DNA of 64,000 nucleotides from Rhodocollybia butyracea (lineage: Eukaryota > Basidiomycota > Agaricomycetes > Agaricales > Omphalotaceae): the NCBI GenBank assembly GCA_015501585.1, contig JADNRY010000021.1, positions 1 to 64,000 on the forward strand. The letters are read 5' to 3'. Numbering within the stretch: the stretch's first letter is position 1; every line of letters begins with the position of its first letter. The notes beneath the pieces were generated by a model that saw nothing but the letters and a program-made list of their open reading frames with translations, ran no database searches and had not been told where the DNA came from. Shown one piece after another: positions 21,152 to 31,743 of the stretch. The translations under genes and the position numbers were made by a program.

Positions 21152-21679
21152 ATGGTCTGTGTCTTGATTGCTACTTGGTTTGTATACTGATGACTTGGTG
21201 CACAGACCAGCTCACGCTATGTAAAAGGCTACGCGGTCGACTTTGAAAAGGTCGCTCGGGTTCTAGGGTTTGAATACAAACCATCTGATAGACGAGTGGA
21301 TCACGCCATCATCGACCTCGTCTCGTCCATTCGTACCCAAAGCCATTCTTCTGGAAACACTCATTCATTTTCTACTGCTCGTTATCTTGTTCCGAAAGAC
21401 GAGTCCAAAAGGGTTTTTATGGTGATATCCATGGGCCTCGAATCATTCAGCGATAACTCGGAAGAACTGAAGGATAGAACCCTTCAGTTTCCGGATTACT
21501 TGCGACTACTGGCAGAACATTTTTTTACCGGGCCTGATGTGTTCGAGATATTGAATTCTAATGATCCTCGTGCGTCGCTTTGATACCTGATAAAAGATAG
21601 AGAAGCTTACCTTCAGCTCACAGTCATTAGCCAACCGGAATCGTCTTTGGCATATGCATCGTATTTGGGGTTCTGTTAA
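21152..21679 (+). CDS. uncharacterised small protein, 3 exons
   Basis: The main exon (21206-21569) encodes TSSRYVKGYAVDFEKVARV, RRVDHAIIDLVSSIRTQ, RYLVPKDESKRVFMVISMGL and FFTGPDVFEILNS, a well-composed reading frame. It has no start codon of its own in a good place. The nearest fit is ATG 21152-21154 immediately followed by a GTCTGT intron (21155-21205), making a one-codon first exon. A second intron (21570-21623) leads to SQPESSLAYASYLGFC and a stop at 21,679. No domain is recognised and function is unknown. The exon is convincing; the start is tentative. Confidence 0.6.
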
Positions 21680-21912
21680 CATTTCACGTCAAGCCTCTGC
21701 GTATCATGATAACAGCGCGGTATATCAAATTTTCCTCATCAACCTCTTGAGAACACATCGCAAGACCATCTGCCTGAACGCGAGGACGATATTTACCAAG
21801 CGCGTCAGGAGTAAGGCAGCATTAACTTCTATATAAAGACTGCTGAAGTTGTAGTATAGTACAGTAATGGAGATGGTAAGCTTATATGATTTCGACGCGT
21901 AGCCGCGTTCCT

Positions 21913-22622
21913 TCATACCGAGTTGGAATACACTTTCGTCGACTTTTCCACCGTCTCCTCCTCCTCTTCCATAACCTTCTCACCAGGTCGCGCGTGTCTG
22001 AGCGGACCACCAACTTCGTCCCTAGAGTATACAGCCTCGGTAGGCTCGAGATTGTTGCTGCTTTCTGGATCCGCGTGATGGCGGGCATGCACGTATTTGA
22101 TAGTTTTTTCCGCAAGCTCCTGGGGCGAAACACCGGAACGATCAGCCTAAGACCAGTGTTTAGTTGATGCATCGTAAAAGTGAAGGAAACGTGTACGGAC
22201 CTTTACATAGGCCTCGGAAGTTGAAGCCAGATGTTCGTTCCATCCAGGTGCATGGTCGTGAGGGGTAGAGGTAGTATGCTGGGTCTTGCTTAGATTTCTG
22301 TGTTTTTCTTTCTCCAGAACCTATAAACCGAAAGCTTCAGCATTGAGTTCGTGACGGTACAAGCTTTTATATTGCCTCTGGATCATTGTCGTGTATAGCA
22401 CTGAACTCGACGTCAGTTTGCTGCAAAAAGGAGAGTGTTGACGGTTAACACGAACCTAGAGAATCTAAAGCCAATTATCGTCGTTAAGTATCGCCTTTAG
22501 GATGGTAGCAAGGTGAAAGCTAACCTAGTAGTTGTATATCTTGAAGTAACAGGGCCAGCTGCGCGGGTGCGAGCCACTGTCTTGAATAACAGGCGAGAAC
22601 TCGAAGTGAGAGCGGTAGTCAT
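21913..22622 (-). CDS. uncharacterised protein, probably mitochondrial
   Basis: The first exon (22622-22525) encodes MTTALTSSSRLLFKTVARTR, rich in Arg, Ser and Ala without acids, as expected for a mitochondrial presequence. Later exons read FSAIHDNDPEVLEKEKHRN, TPHDHAPGWNEHLASTSEA, then after an intron at about 22,201-22,146 ADRSGVSPQELAEKTIKYV and a Glu-rich end stopping at 21,913. I recognise similar hypothetical proteins in basidiomycetes but no named family. The junctions of the second exon (about 22,425-22,380) are uncertain; one donor may be GC rather than GT. Function unknown. Confidence 0.65.
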
Positions 22623-23116
22623 TTTGTCAAGGTGTGAAAAGAGAAGCTGAAACCTCGTATCGTGGGTCTTTTAAAAGCAGCTGCCTTTGAGGATGACGTC
22701 AAAATTACATAGCGTTTATTTGAGTTTCCCAAGTGTGGCGCAGATCAGTGATCCGTTTCTAGGCCCTCCTCCGATAAGCACAAGACATGTTTATCTATCT
22801 ATCTGTGCTATCTATACAGCAGATAGATAGATGGAAACGAGCGGGGAGCCTTGACAAGTATCTCCTCATCTTCATTCCTATTTTTTCAACCAAGTTTTCG
22901 ACTCTCAAAAAAGCCCAGCCTTGATTCCTGAGGCTTATCTTATCGTTAGATCCCCAAAGCGGGGTAACGATCCCCAGGAATGGATCTCAGGATCCTGGCA
23001 ATAGACTCCTCCAGACTCCCACCACCCAGTGCGAAAGCCGCAGATTGCTTTACTTAGTTAGCACGAAATGTCCAATACGGTTCCAGGTGAAGCCGTTCAG
23101 TTCAAGGTCAACCAAC
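22623..23116. other. intergenic stretch with a small inverted GATA/TATC repeat
   Basis: No gene seen. At about 22,793-22,831 a run of CTATCTATCTG faces its complement CAGATAGATAG across an 11-13 bp loop, giving a simple-repeat hairpin. Confidence 0.5.
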
Positions 23117-23811
23117 TTATACAGGTAGCGTTACGATATGCTCTTCAAATCCCTCGGGTTCGTAAATGCGAATCTTGTGCACGCGGACACAAACCCCTTC
23201 GAACAAGCGCAACGCCTCATAGCAACGCAATATACCCATAGCCACGGTCTGCACTAGGTGAAAGATGGTGTGGAAGTTGTACTTCGTCCTCCCAAGCGCT
23301 TTCGGTGGAGCGTCTACGGTACCCGGAGAGAAATGAACCAACTCTGAACCCCAAAACTGTGAGAAAGAATATATAAATAAAGATGGACTACTACTCTCGA
23401 TAGTAAGTAGTAGCAACAACGCGCGGGCCAACGGAGACATCTGCAAACTTCAGTCAGTGACAAGTTCCTGAAATGGTAAAAGATTCTTCAAGATACCGTT
23501 AAGCAAACTTCAGTCCGCTATCTATAATTTTGGTAATGACCGCAGAAAGGTCACTTTTAGACACTGGTGGAGATAGAACTGAAGAATCTGCTGGCGTAAC
23601 TGCTAACTTCATTAGTCCCAGCGTCTTGATGAGCCTCACGGCCCAGGACCATGCCATCCAACCCGGGCACCAGACCAGCGTTGTGATCCAACACGGCCTC
23701 ATCGGCCTCGGCAAGAAGCGGGGTGCTGGGGCCGGGGGTGAGGGTGGGCCAATTGGGATAGCGACAGCGAGGGTAGCGAGTGCGGCGGTGACGAAAGAGA
23801 GCTAAGTGCAT
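23117..23811 (-). other. possible small secreted-protein gene or remnant
   Basis: Several minus-strand frames have coding character, but I cannot join them. One frame has a signal-peptide-like LSFVTAALATLAVAIPIG followed by a Pro-rich stretch. Another has LLAEADEAVLDHNAGLVPG from ATG 23,811. A downstream open stretch (about 23,360-23,117) reads VHFSPGTVDAPPKAL and ends EEHIVTLPV after a plausible TTCTCACAG acceptor. Switching between frames would need indels or unseen introns. No known family. Confidence 0.3.
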
Positions 23812-24129
23812 AATGATGGTATTTAAACGACTGTGGTACTTGAACGACTGTGGCTGGCTGTTTGAGTGGGGAAGTGAAGCAGCTTTTGGACCAGCTTTTA
23901 TACCCTTTACACTCCAACTACCCTTTTTTGTTTATCACACGAGAAATTGGGGGGACTCGTAGGTTTACGTTTTAAATATTAATCTGACTGGTTATACTTG
24001 AGAATGAACCGAGGATTATGCCATTCTCCCTTGAAGTCTCCAAGAAGGATCTAGCCTAGCCTAGCTTAGTTAACCTAGTAAGTACATGGTCCCACTTCAC
24101 ATTCCTGCTTGAAGTATAAGTATACTTGT

Positions 24130-25640
24130 GAGTGTGGGCCATCGCGCAAGCGCGTGGCAGGTACGAGTCCTGCAACCTGCGGCTGGGCATAGGATCACAA
24201 TTTTCTGAGCGCTTGGCAACAACGATGGATAAGACACGGTCAAAAGTCCGGATGGCCAGGCCGGACCAGAGCATGTAAAAACAAAAATGTTGGCATGATC
24301 TGCTCTGGTCCGAGAAAATGTACACTTGGCTGAAGTCAAGATTTGAAGATGCTCCAGCTAGAGATGATGCGACAAAATCCAGATTGTGCAACTGAAAAGA
24401 AGAAAAGGTGCAAGAGAAAGATTGGTGGTTTCCATGCACATGATAATTGCAGAAACATGGGATGGGAGGTGGTTCTGAGCCAAGTCAAGGAGTTGGCACA
24501 AGAACAATGGACAAATGGGATGGAACGAGAAAGCAACACATCAAACATTAGGAGCATGGTGAAGAATTTCGCCAATGCAACTCCCAGTATTAACTGGGCT
24601 AAGCGTGAGGGTTGAGCCAAATGAGAAAGAAAATTTGACATAAGTCAAAGCGCTAGCAAAGTGACCTGTGATGTGCAAGTGCAAGCAAACAGCATTGCGG
24701 AAGTTGGGAACTGCGCTGATGGAAAAGAGATTAATGCAATACTGCAGCAAATGAGCGGCAAACAGAGAGCATCGCAAGCAGCTCTAAGCACTCAGTAAGG
24801 CGGCGGGATTTGAGTGCGGAACTATTGTTTGCAGGGACACGAGTGATATCAAAACCAGGAACTAGGAGACGTAAATTCGCAATATTTTTGCAGTGATCTC
24901 AGTGGGAACTGCAAAGGAAAACAATCAATACGAGGAATAAGAAGAGCCTTGAATATCACTTACAAGAACTGATAGTCGGCATGTTATATGCAAGGGATGG
25001 AACCAAAAAAAAGCGGGGTAATAGAAGATGAAGGTGCTACTAATAAGAGCAATAAATATGGTGAAGGAAACAGAGCGCAAATGAAAGCTCACACTGAAGA
25101 CATTGAAATACCGAGGAGGTAAAGAGCGGAGTCTCAAATAGGGGAGATAAACGCCGTGTGGCGAAAGAACATCCATGCATTGAACCACGAATCTGTGCAT
25201 CAGAGGGCAGCGGACTGGAACAGAGACAGCATTTAGCACAGGTGAAGAGAAGAATGAAATATCAGTGAAAGCAGCAGTATGCAAAGGAGGTTTCAGGCCT
25301 TAGTCCTTCTAGGATACAGATGAATATCACTTTGTAAACTTGTAATTCAACTCACCAATATTGCAGCGAAAGAACAAAGAAACTACAAATCCCTGAACTG
25401 CATATGCATGGATAGAAAGTTACACTTCAAGTAGCACACGAAAGGTGAAACAAGAAAACAAGAAACAAAGTGGAATATTGAATGAGCAAACCCAAGGTCA
25501 CATGGCAAATGCTTTGACATCCCAAGTATATCAAAACTAATCTCCTTATTGGGTCAACCCGATTTAGACAAAAGGAAGCCTAATTCGGATAAATTCCCAT
25601 GCGAAAGGATGAGCCTTCATTACATTCAGGACTCGTAACA
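24130..25640. repeat. unidentified dispersed repeat, long copy
   Basis: The left end (24,130-24,172) and right end (25,507-25,632) are shared with 4,746-5,215, where the interior is about 1 kb shorter. The interior is A-rich, has no ORF with similarity, and shows no LTR, TIR or target duplication that I can define. It may be a non-autonomous element or a mosaic of older repeats. Confidence 0.4.
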
Positions 25641-25879
25641 TATTGCCTGATTAGGAAGAACAGTACTATATTTAGGGAGGAGATTTAAAATGTAAATTAT
25701 CTCGCCACTGCTGGGCAGTTTTAGAGCGAAATTAAAGGGAGATTCAAAGGTTCAAGGCAGCCAGCCAAATTCGCAACAAATTCGGCTAAGTAACTGTGAG
25801 TGATCTTGATTTTGTTACACACCTCAGATCCGATCAAGTAATATCTTTGACTCGGGTAGTGGTTACGGCGGGAGCCCTG

Positions 25880-26336
25880 GTGTTCGGTGATCACTTGGAT
25901 GTAAGAGCTAACGAAGTACGCAGTAAGCTACAGCTCAGAGATAAGAGAACACTCTGTATTGATAAATACCTAACGAAGTACGCAGTAAGCTACAGCTATG
26001 GACCTTGTCAGTAAAAGTAAGTATAAAGGAAGTAAGTAGGCTCACCTCAGAGATAAGAGAACACTCTGAGGGGAGCCGATACAAATATAAGTAAAAGATA
26101 CGCGGCCTCCGCAGGCGGTGCGGAAATACGAATAGGCTATGAAACAAGGTACAAACATATAATAGTGCATGTTTAAGGATAGGATCAAGAAATATACCGC
26201 AGGATGAGACGCTTTGTGGAGTAATGGCCCGAAATACCTAGTCCGGCACTCGGAAAGTCCAATCCTAGTGATCAATCCCGATGATGTCACTGCATTTATG
26301 GAAAATCGCGTGACATCATAAGAATCAATTCCAACA
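25880..26336 (-). repeat. probable Ty1/copia 3' LTR (distal end undefined)
   Basis: On the minus strand a purine tract GAGGGGGAG directly precedes TGTTGGAATTGATTCTTATG at 26,336, the usual polypurine-tract/LTR start. The distal end is unclear. Within it, CAGAGATAAGAGAACACTCTG occurs twice (about 25,936 and 26,046), and CTAACGAAGTACGCAGTAAG also occurs twice. Confidence 0.55.
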
Positions 26337-26380
26337 CTCCCCCTCAAAGCAAGCTCAGCCCAAGTTCCAAAGCGAAGTGC

Positions 26381-26717
26381 TTAACCTTTTGCAGAAGGTA
26401 AAGCTTTAGTGAGAGCGTCGGCGACCATATCCTCGGTAGGACAATAAACCAAATGAATAGAACCTTCGCTGACAACCCAGCGAATAACATGATAACAAAT
26501 GTTGATGTGTTTAGTACGAGCATGATATTGATGATCTTTAGCAAGAGCAATAGCAGATTGATTATCGGAGAAAAGAGTTGTTGGATCACGGAGGGGATAG
26601 AAGACTTGAGTCAGAAGGCTCCGAAGCCAGAGACCTTCCTTGGCGGCATGAGTAGTGGCGACATATTCAGATTCTGTAGTCAATAGAGTAACCATTTCCT
26701 GTCGTTTAGAAGCCCAT
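26381..26717 (-). pseudogene. Ty1/copia RNase H C-terminus (truncated)
   Basis: The minus strand reads WASKRQEMVTLLTTESEYVA, AKEGLWLRSLLTQ, LFSDNQSAIALAKDHQYH, ARTKHINICYH and EDMVADALTKALPSAKG. This is the classic copia RNase H end with the ESEY and SDNQSA motifs. Upstream coding sequence is cut at 26,717/26,718 by the 5' LTR of the gypsy element; the rest of the copia pol is not on the far side of that element. It lies 45 bp before its own 3' LTR. Confidence 0.9.
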
Positions 26718-27392
26718 TGTAAGGTATCAAACCAATTCATGCCAAAAGTAATGAAGGGGACACTCCTAAATCCACATATATTACATTGTATACTTGTTAA
26801 TTGTTAAGTTACTGCGTCCTCAAGTGTTGCCTAACCTTCTGAATGACTTGGAATGACTCGACAAACCAGATCAGCGGAACATGCGGATATGGCCTGCCTG
26901 ACCATGTGACTATTTAAATGACTTACATCGAGTCATTATCTCACTTAGGAAGGCTTACCTGTACAAACCATGGTTTGCCTTGAGGATAACACATGTACTA
27001 TATATATTTAATTACTTAATGATCTCCCATGTAAAAGACTATAAAAGGAGGGGATTATCGATACACCCTTTTTCTTTAGTCTCTATATTTTGTAACCACA
27101 AGAATTACACTTGTTATCTTGATTCTTTGTGTGAACAACACCTGAGGAATTATCTACTGAGTGAATACAGCAAGACTCACTTTAATATCAAGGATATTGA
27201 AGGTACGTATTCCCGACACTTATTGTCACCAATACCCGTATAGTGCACACCAACTCTATACAAAGATACCCCAAAACACCGTAACGTTTAGGTTCTTGTA
27301 AGCATTATCTACCGAGCAGCCCCCGAATCTGTTAGATCAGAAGTATTAGTTAAATACAACTGGTTAACAAGCCTCTTTGTTCAGACTTGACA
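26718..27392 (+). repeat. 5' LTR of the chromovirus
   Basis: 675 bp, TGTAAGG...GACTTGACA. It differs from the 3' LTR by scattered substitutions and small indels, including an 8-bp stretch missing here near 27,097. Estimated identity is about 98% by eye. Sequence after it (TAATATAGAGACTAAAG) does not look like a usual tRNA primer site. Confidence 0.93.
27040..27047 (+). promoter_or_regulatory. LTR TATA box
   Basis: TATAAAAG within the 5' LTR, 345 bp before its end, with the same sequence in the 3' LTR. Likely core promoter of the element. Confidence 0.6.
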
Positions 27393-27422
27393 TAATATAG
27401 AGACTAAAGCTGTGACTAGAAA

Positions 27423-29384
27423 ATGTCTACTAGAACTGTTACTGGTGCGAGTACTACTAACGAGCAAAATACCACAGATACCCAAGCTTCTTTTTACACT
27501 CGTACCCCTGGTTCAAATCGTCTTATGGCAAATGATAGTAATTCTATTAACAATTCTAACCAAGCACCCAGTCAACCTTCTTTTCCAGAGGGAGGAAGAA
27601 CACTAGGTGCTATGCCCGGTAATGTATACCCAAATACTCCGTCACATGTTCCGAGACGTCCCGCATCTACCCCTGTGGCTCGTCCTAATAATCCAATGCA
27701 GTCTAATTGGACACCTTCACCTGTGAGACCAAGAACTAACTTGGCAACTGAGGGATGGCATTATGCTAGCACTCATGGTCCAAGATCACCGTTGGATATG
27801 GGTCCAAGTAGATTGGATAGATTGACAGAAGAGTTGGAAGGGTATGGTGAGCTACCAGAGCACGGCGGTAGCCCAAATTTATTTTATCACACATCAGCTG
27901 AACAACAGTCCGTGACTCCATTACCAAGTCGAACAGGAGACTCGGAACATTTTCCGTCTCTTAACTCAATAGTGGGACCCACTATGAGGAGGCAGGAAAC
28001 TCCGGAAACTCCTTCAAACCGATTCACACGGTATCGCAATCAGTTTAGAGCTATTGTGGGCGAAAGTCCATTAAGAACACCACACCCACAAGTAACTAAC
28101 AGAGAAAATATACCCCAAGTTTTAACGGTACCATCAACAGAACCTGCTACAGTAATTGGACTGTTGATTTTAACTCAACCTGCTCCTACGCATGCAATGC
28201 AAGGGAATAGTTGGACAAATTATCAGACACCTCCACCAAATTACCATAGAAGGGCATCTGTACAGAGTAGTGACCAAGTTGAAATTGCACGGGTTCATCG
28301 AGATCAGTTAGTTGCTTTAGGTGAAACTTGTAGGGAATTACTTCATCGAATCGGAATATCATCACAGAATGGTGACGATTCAGTAGAAGGGTGGATCCGT
28401 AGATTTTTATTAATCACCACTGCAAATCCCAACAACTTAGACTCTGAAGTTGCATTAGCATTAGAAAGGAGGGGAATTAGGGATGAGGTTATAAGACTTA
28501 CGGAATATGCTAACCGCCCTGAATTACGAGGGTTTTATGAGCTACCAGGTAGTCCAAGGACAAATTCTCATTCTAGTTCCGGGGGTAGCCATTCACAACA
28601 GGTTCAACCTGTACTAAATCCCCCCCTATCTGAGCAACCTAGGTCAGAGTCTGTAAGTACAGGAATTGATGAGATAGTATATCCTATAATAAGGAGAAGT
28701 ACTGGATCTGATTCAGTACATACAGCAGTAAGTGAAATTTTAGGTACCTATTTCGGAAATCTGGATCGTGTACATCAATCCGCAGAGAATCTTGAATCCG
28801 TACAATTAGCGGTAAGTGATATTCTCGAATCATACTTGGCAAACCCAGACCGCAGATTCCCGGCGCACACCATCACTTTTTCAAATTCTTCTATGCACTC
28901 AAATGATAGGAGAACTGAGAATAGGGAATCTAGGGAAGTAGTTGTAGTGGAACCTCAGAATAGAAGAGTACTAGGGACCCAAAACACAAGTGGAATAGGA
29001 AGGGGCAGGAATGTAGCTGCTCACTTCCCAACCCCATTTAATAGGGCTCCTATAGTAATATCTTCTGACTCCATGACATCTCACTCCACTGGGGAACCAT
29101 TTAGTTCTCACTCAAATTCAATTATTGGACCATCACAAGGGGTAAGTATGGATGTTCCAGTAGTGCATGTACCCAGGTATCATGACCTTGAGACAAGAGA
29201 ACAAGATACTCATGGTAACACTCCTTATGCTATTGTAGATCCAGTCCCATGCTATGAGCAACAGGAAACCCAACCAGCCTCAGATTTAAGTTCAGCTGGG
29301 AGAGTACAACAACACAATGAGTGGCAGAGGCGTGATGCCGAGGCTCAATGGGCTGTTGGTGATCCCCAGAAAGAGAAATTCTAA
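27423..29384 (+). CDS. chromovirus N-terminal Gag-like ORF (653 aa)
   Basis: A long open frame starting MSTRTVTGASTTNEQ, about 31 bp after the 5' LTR. It is rich in Ser, Pro, Asn, Thr and Gln with no recognised domain; a central stretch (about residues 280-380) looks more folded. It ends DPQKEKF at TAA 29,382-29,384. The next frame (Gag core) opens at 29,363 and overlaps the end, one base back. The two may once have been one Gag polyprotein, or this is a separate leader protein. Confidence 0.7.
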   Translation: MSTRTVTGASTTNEQNTTDTQASFYTRTPGSNRLMANDSNSINNSNQAPSQPSFPEGGRTLGAMPGNVYPNTPSHVPRRPASTPVARPNNPMQSNWTPSPVRPRTNLATEGWHYASTHGPRSPLDMGPSRLDRLTEELEGYGELPEHGGSPNLFYHTSAEQQSVTPLPSRTGDSEHFPSLNSIVGPTMRRQETPETPSNRFTRYRNQFRAIVGESPLRTPHPQVTNRENIPQVLTVPSTEPATVIGLLILTQPAPTHAMQGNSWTNYQTPPPNYHRRASVQSSDQVEIARVHRDQLVALGETCRELLHRIGISSQNGDDSVEGWIRRFLLITTANPNNLDSEVALALERRGIRDEVIRLTEYANRPELRGFYELPGSPRTNSHSSSGGSHSQQVQPVLNPPLSEQPRSESVSTGIDEIVYPIIRRSTGSDSVHTAVSEILGTYFGNLDRVHQSAENLESVQLAVSDILESYLANPDRRFPAHTITFSNSSMHSNDRRTENRESREVVVVEPQNRRVLGTQNTSGIGRGRNVAAHFPTPFNRAPIVISSDSMTSHSTGEPFSSHSNSIIGPSQGVSMDVPVVHVPRYHDLETREQDTHGNTPYAIVDPVPCYEQQETQPASDLSSAGRVQQHNEWQRRDAEAQWAVGDPQKEKF

Positions 29385-29419
29385 GGCAAGGGGGACATCA
29401 GTATGTTGATAGAAGTGGA

Positions 29420-31735
29420 ATGTGGATGAATAATAGTGCTAGAAGAGGGGGAGGAAGAAATGGTGGTCATACACCACCCAGAGTCCCACCTCAAAGTGCC
29501 ATAAGTACTTCTGCATCTAGTTGGCAAGGTATTGGTACAAGACCTCTTCATCAAAGTTGGGGAAATGCAAGGGACGGAGGAGGCAGCACACCACCTCCCC
29601 CTAATGATGGATTTTCCTTGACCTCTGAATCTTCTGCTGATAGGCGTAGGGGAAGGAGTAACCATGTCCCTGTCTCAAATCAAATTCATCAAAATGAATT
29701 ACAGACAGCAGGGATTGTTCCACCACCCCCTCCACCCCCACCTAATGAGACTGATTATATGTCAGCTTCTAACTCTTCAGATAGAAGGGGAAGGGCCCAT
29801 ACTTATGGTCTCACACCACATGTCAATGTGGAAATTGATGGGAATGGTACACGAAGGTTGGTGGCCGCTGGAAATTCCCGGCAACCTGTACTGGAGCCAA
29901 GTGGAATTAATCCACCGCCCCCACCACCTCATGGGCCAGGCACTCCAGAGTATGCATCTCCAGAATTTCCAGGACAACCCAATCCACATAACCATAGAAG
30001 TATGAGGAATATGCAGACCTCAGGAGTAACCAGCAGTAGGAACAGATCCCAATTTAATGATACAAGAGCTGTAGGTCAAGAAGGTGAGTCATGGGAAGAA
30101 GAGATAGGAACAACAGAGGTGGAATTTAATTCCACTTATGTTGGGTATGGTGGGAGAATGCCAAGAGCGCCCCTAGGGGCCAACCCTTACCTCAATGCTC
30201 AAGCTGGACCTGGGCCATCAACACTACAATTTAGGAGTAGTTATCCTAACATTCCTGGAAAAGGAAAAAACATTGTGAGAAACACTCAAATGATGCAAAG
30301 TAGTGGTGATGGTGGACCTCCTGATCAACCCAATGATCCTCCAAGTGGGAACTATGGAGATTCAGGGGATGAGGGCCAGAACCAAGAGGGTCACTTACCG
30401 GACCATAATAATTTCGAGAATGGGGAAAATCATAATGGAGGGGAAGGAGGAGGTCAATATAATGGACCTCCTGATGGACCCCCAGGAGGACCCCCAGGAG
30501 GTTATTATGGCTATGGAAGGGATGGGCGTGATGGGAGAGATGGAAGAGATGCACGAGATGCACGTGAAATGGAAAATGAGCAAAGGCGAAGAGAGAGTGA
30601 GAGAGATAGAGAGCTCACACGTACACTCAATTATGAGTCAAAACTTGATATTGCAAAGCCGGAACAATTTTCGGGTACTAACCGTGCAAAATGGAGGCCG
30701 TTTGTGGATAAGTGCTTGACAATGTTCAAGGCAAAACCCACAATATATGCTGCTGATAAATCTAAAGTAATGTTTGCAACTTCTTACCTTATTGATTCTG
30801 CGTATACGTTTTACCAGAATTTAATGCGGCGGGAGGAGCAAGGCAACAATGTGCCAGAACTTCTATTCTGGGATCATTTTGTATTAGCCTTTAGTAAACG
30901 ATTTGGTTTATATGATGAAGTATTAACGGCACAATCCAAATTGGACAAGACGTACCAACGCGCAAATGAACCCTTTGGAGATTATATCATACGGTTTGAG
31001 GAGTTCAGCACTAAATGTGAATACAATGATGCTGCCATGAGATTCCGCTTAATAAAGCAGATCAGATCAGATCTTCGTGAGAAACTGACCAACAGAAGTG
31101 GAGGTCTACCAAACACTTATGAAGAACTGACGGATCACTTGATGGCAGTGGACAATGTTAGAGAATCCTTTACCAATATGGGTCTCTCTGTGGGATCAAC
31201 CTTTCCAAGAAGGAATGACCAAATGGTAAGCACTAACTTAGGTAATACCACTCATCCTACAGGTCAGGGATCAGGATCTCGGAATGCTGGACCTAGCCCT
31301 GGGAACCGGAGTGGAAATTATCAGAGGGATAATCAGGCTACCGGACGGCGTGCAATGTCAGAGGAAATAAGCACAAGTGAGGAGATAAGTGAGGAGGTAG
31401 TAAGAGGAGTGAAAGAAGAATTGAAACCAAGGAGTGAATATCCTAGGGTTCCAACTGAAGTATGGAATCAGCGTTGGAAAGATGGTGTATGCGCACTATG
31501 CGAAAGCCCGGAACATAAATATTTTGACCATGTCAATGATCTCCGAGGTGGAAAAAATAGGAATGGGGCTATAGGCAGAGCCACATTCATCGACTATGAC
31601 AATGATGACCAAGACCCCGAAAATCTATTTGTAGAAATTGAAGGGTTTGACCACCCAATTCATATCTCTGACCCAGTATTAAATGGGCCATTAGGAGATG
31701 AAACTGGCGAAAATCCTGGAGGTTCGGGAAACTGA
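29420..31735 (+). CDS. gag: chromovirus Gag (capsid and zinc-knuckle-like)
   Basis: About 771 residues. The N-terminal half is Pro/Gly-rich with poly-Pro runs and a GRDGRDGRD tract. From about residue 410 comes a retrotransposon Gag core: KLDIAKPEQFSGTNRAKWRP, FATSYLIDSAYTFYQNL, FWDHFVLAFSKRFGLYDE and FGDYIIRFEEFS. Near the end CALCESPEHKYFDH resembles a zinc knuckle, with His where Cys is usual in the last position. It stops at TGA 31,733-31,735 directly after a GGGAAAC heptamer that would shift ribosomes into the protease frame. Confidence 0.88.
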   Translation: MWMNNSARRGGGRNGGHTPPRVPPQSAISTSASSWQGIGTRPLHQSWGNARDGGGSTPPPPNDGFSLTSESSADRRRGRSNHVPVSNQIHQNELQTAGIVPPPPPPPPNETDYMSASNSSDRRGRAHTYGLTPHVNVEIDGNGTRRLVAAGNSRQPVLEPSGINPPPPPPHGPGTPEYASPEFPGQPNPHNHRSMRNMQTSGVTSSRNRSQFNDTRAVGQEGESWEEEIGTTEVEFNSTYVGYGGRMPRAPLGANPYLNAQAGPGPSTLQFRSSYPNIPGKGKNIVRNTQMMQSSGDGGPPDQPNDPPSGNYGDSGDEGQNQEGHLPDHNNFENGENHNGGEGGGQYNGPPDGPPGGPPGGYYGYGRDGRDGRDGRDARDAREMENEQRRRESERDRELTRTLNYESKLDIAKPEQFSGTNRAKWRPFVDKCLTMFKAKPTIYAADKSKVMFATSYLIDSAYTFYQNLMRREEQGNNVPELLFWDHFVLAFSKRFGLYDEVLTAQSKLDKTYQRANEPFGDYIIRFEEFSTKCEYNDAAMRFRLIKQIRSDLREKLTNRSGGLPNTYEELTDHLMAVDNVRESFTNMGLSVGSTFPRRNDQMVSTNLGNTTHPTGQGSGSRNAGPSPGNRSGNYQRDNQATGRRAMSEEISTSEEISEEVVRGVKEELKPRSEYPRVPTEVWNQRWKDGVCALCESPEHKYFDHVNDLRGGKNRNGAIGRATFIDYDNDDQDPENLFVEIEGFDHPIHISDPVLNGPLGDETGENPGGSGN
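31726..31732 (+). promoter_or_regulatory. putative -1 ribosomal frameshift site (gag/protease)
   Basis: GGGAAAC sits in the Gag frame as G-GGA-AAC and is followed at once by the Gag stop TGA. A -1 slip there reads GGG AAA CTG and enters the open protease frame exactly. This fits the X XXY YYZ rule for slippery sites. A downstream stimulatory structure was not established. Confidence 0.65.
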
Positions 31736-31743
31736 ACACCGAC

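Noticed and set aside
23557..23917. A hydrophobin or pheromone gene
   Set aside because: A signal-peptide-like stretch is present, but the hydrophobin cysteine pattern and a CaaX end are absent.
24925..25284. A 119-codon minus-strand ORF in the 24-25 kb repeat
   Set aside because: Antisense of an A/G-rich tract; composition explains its hydrophobicity.
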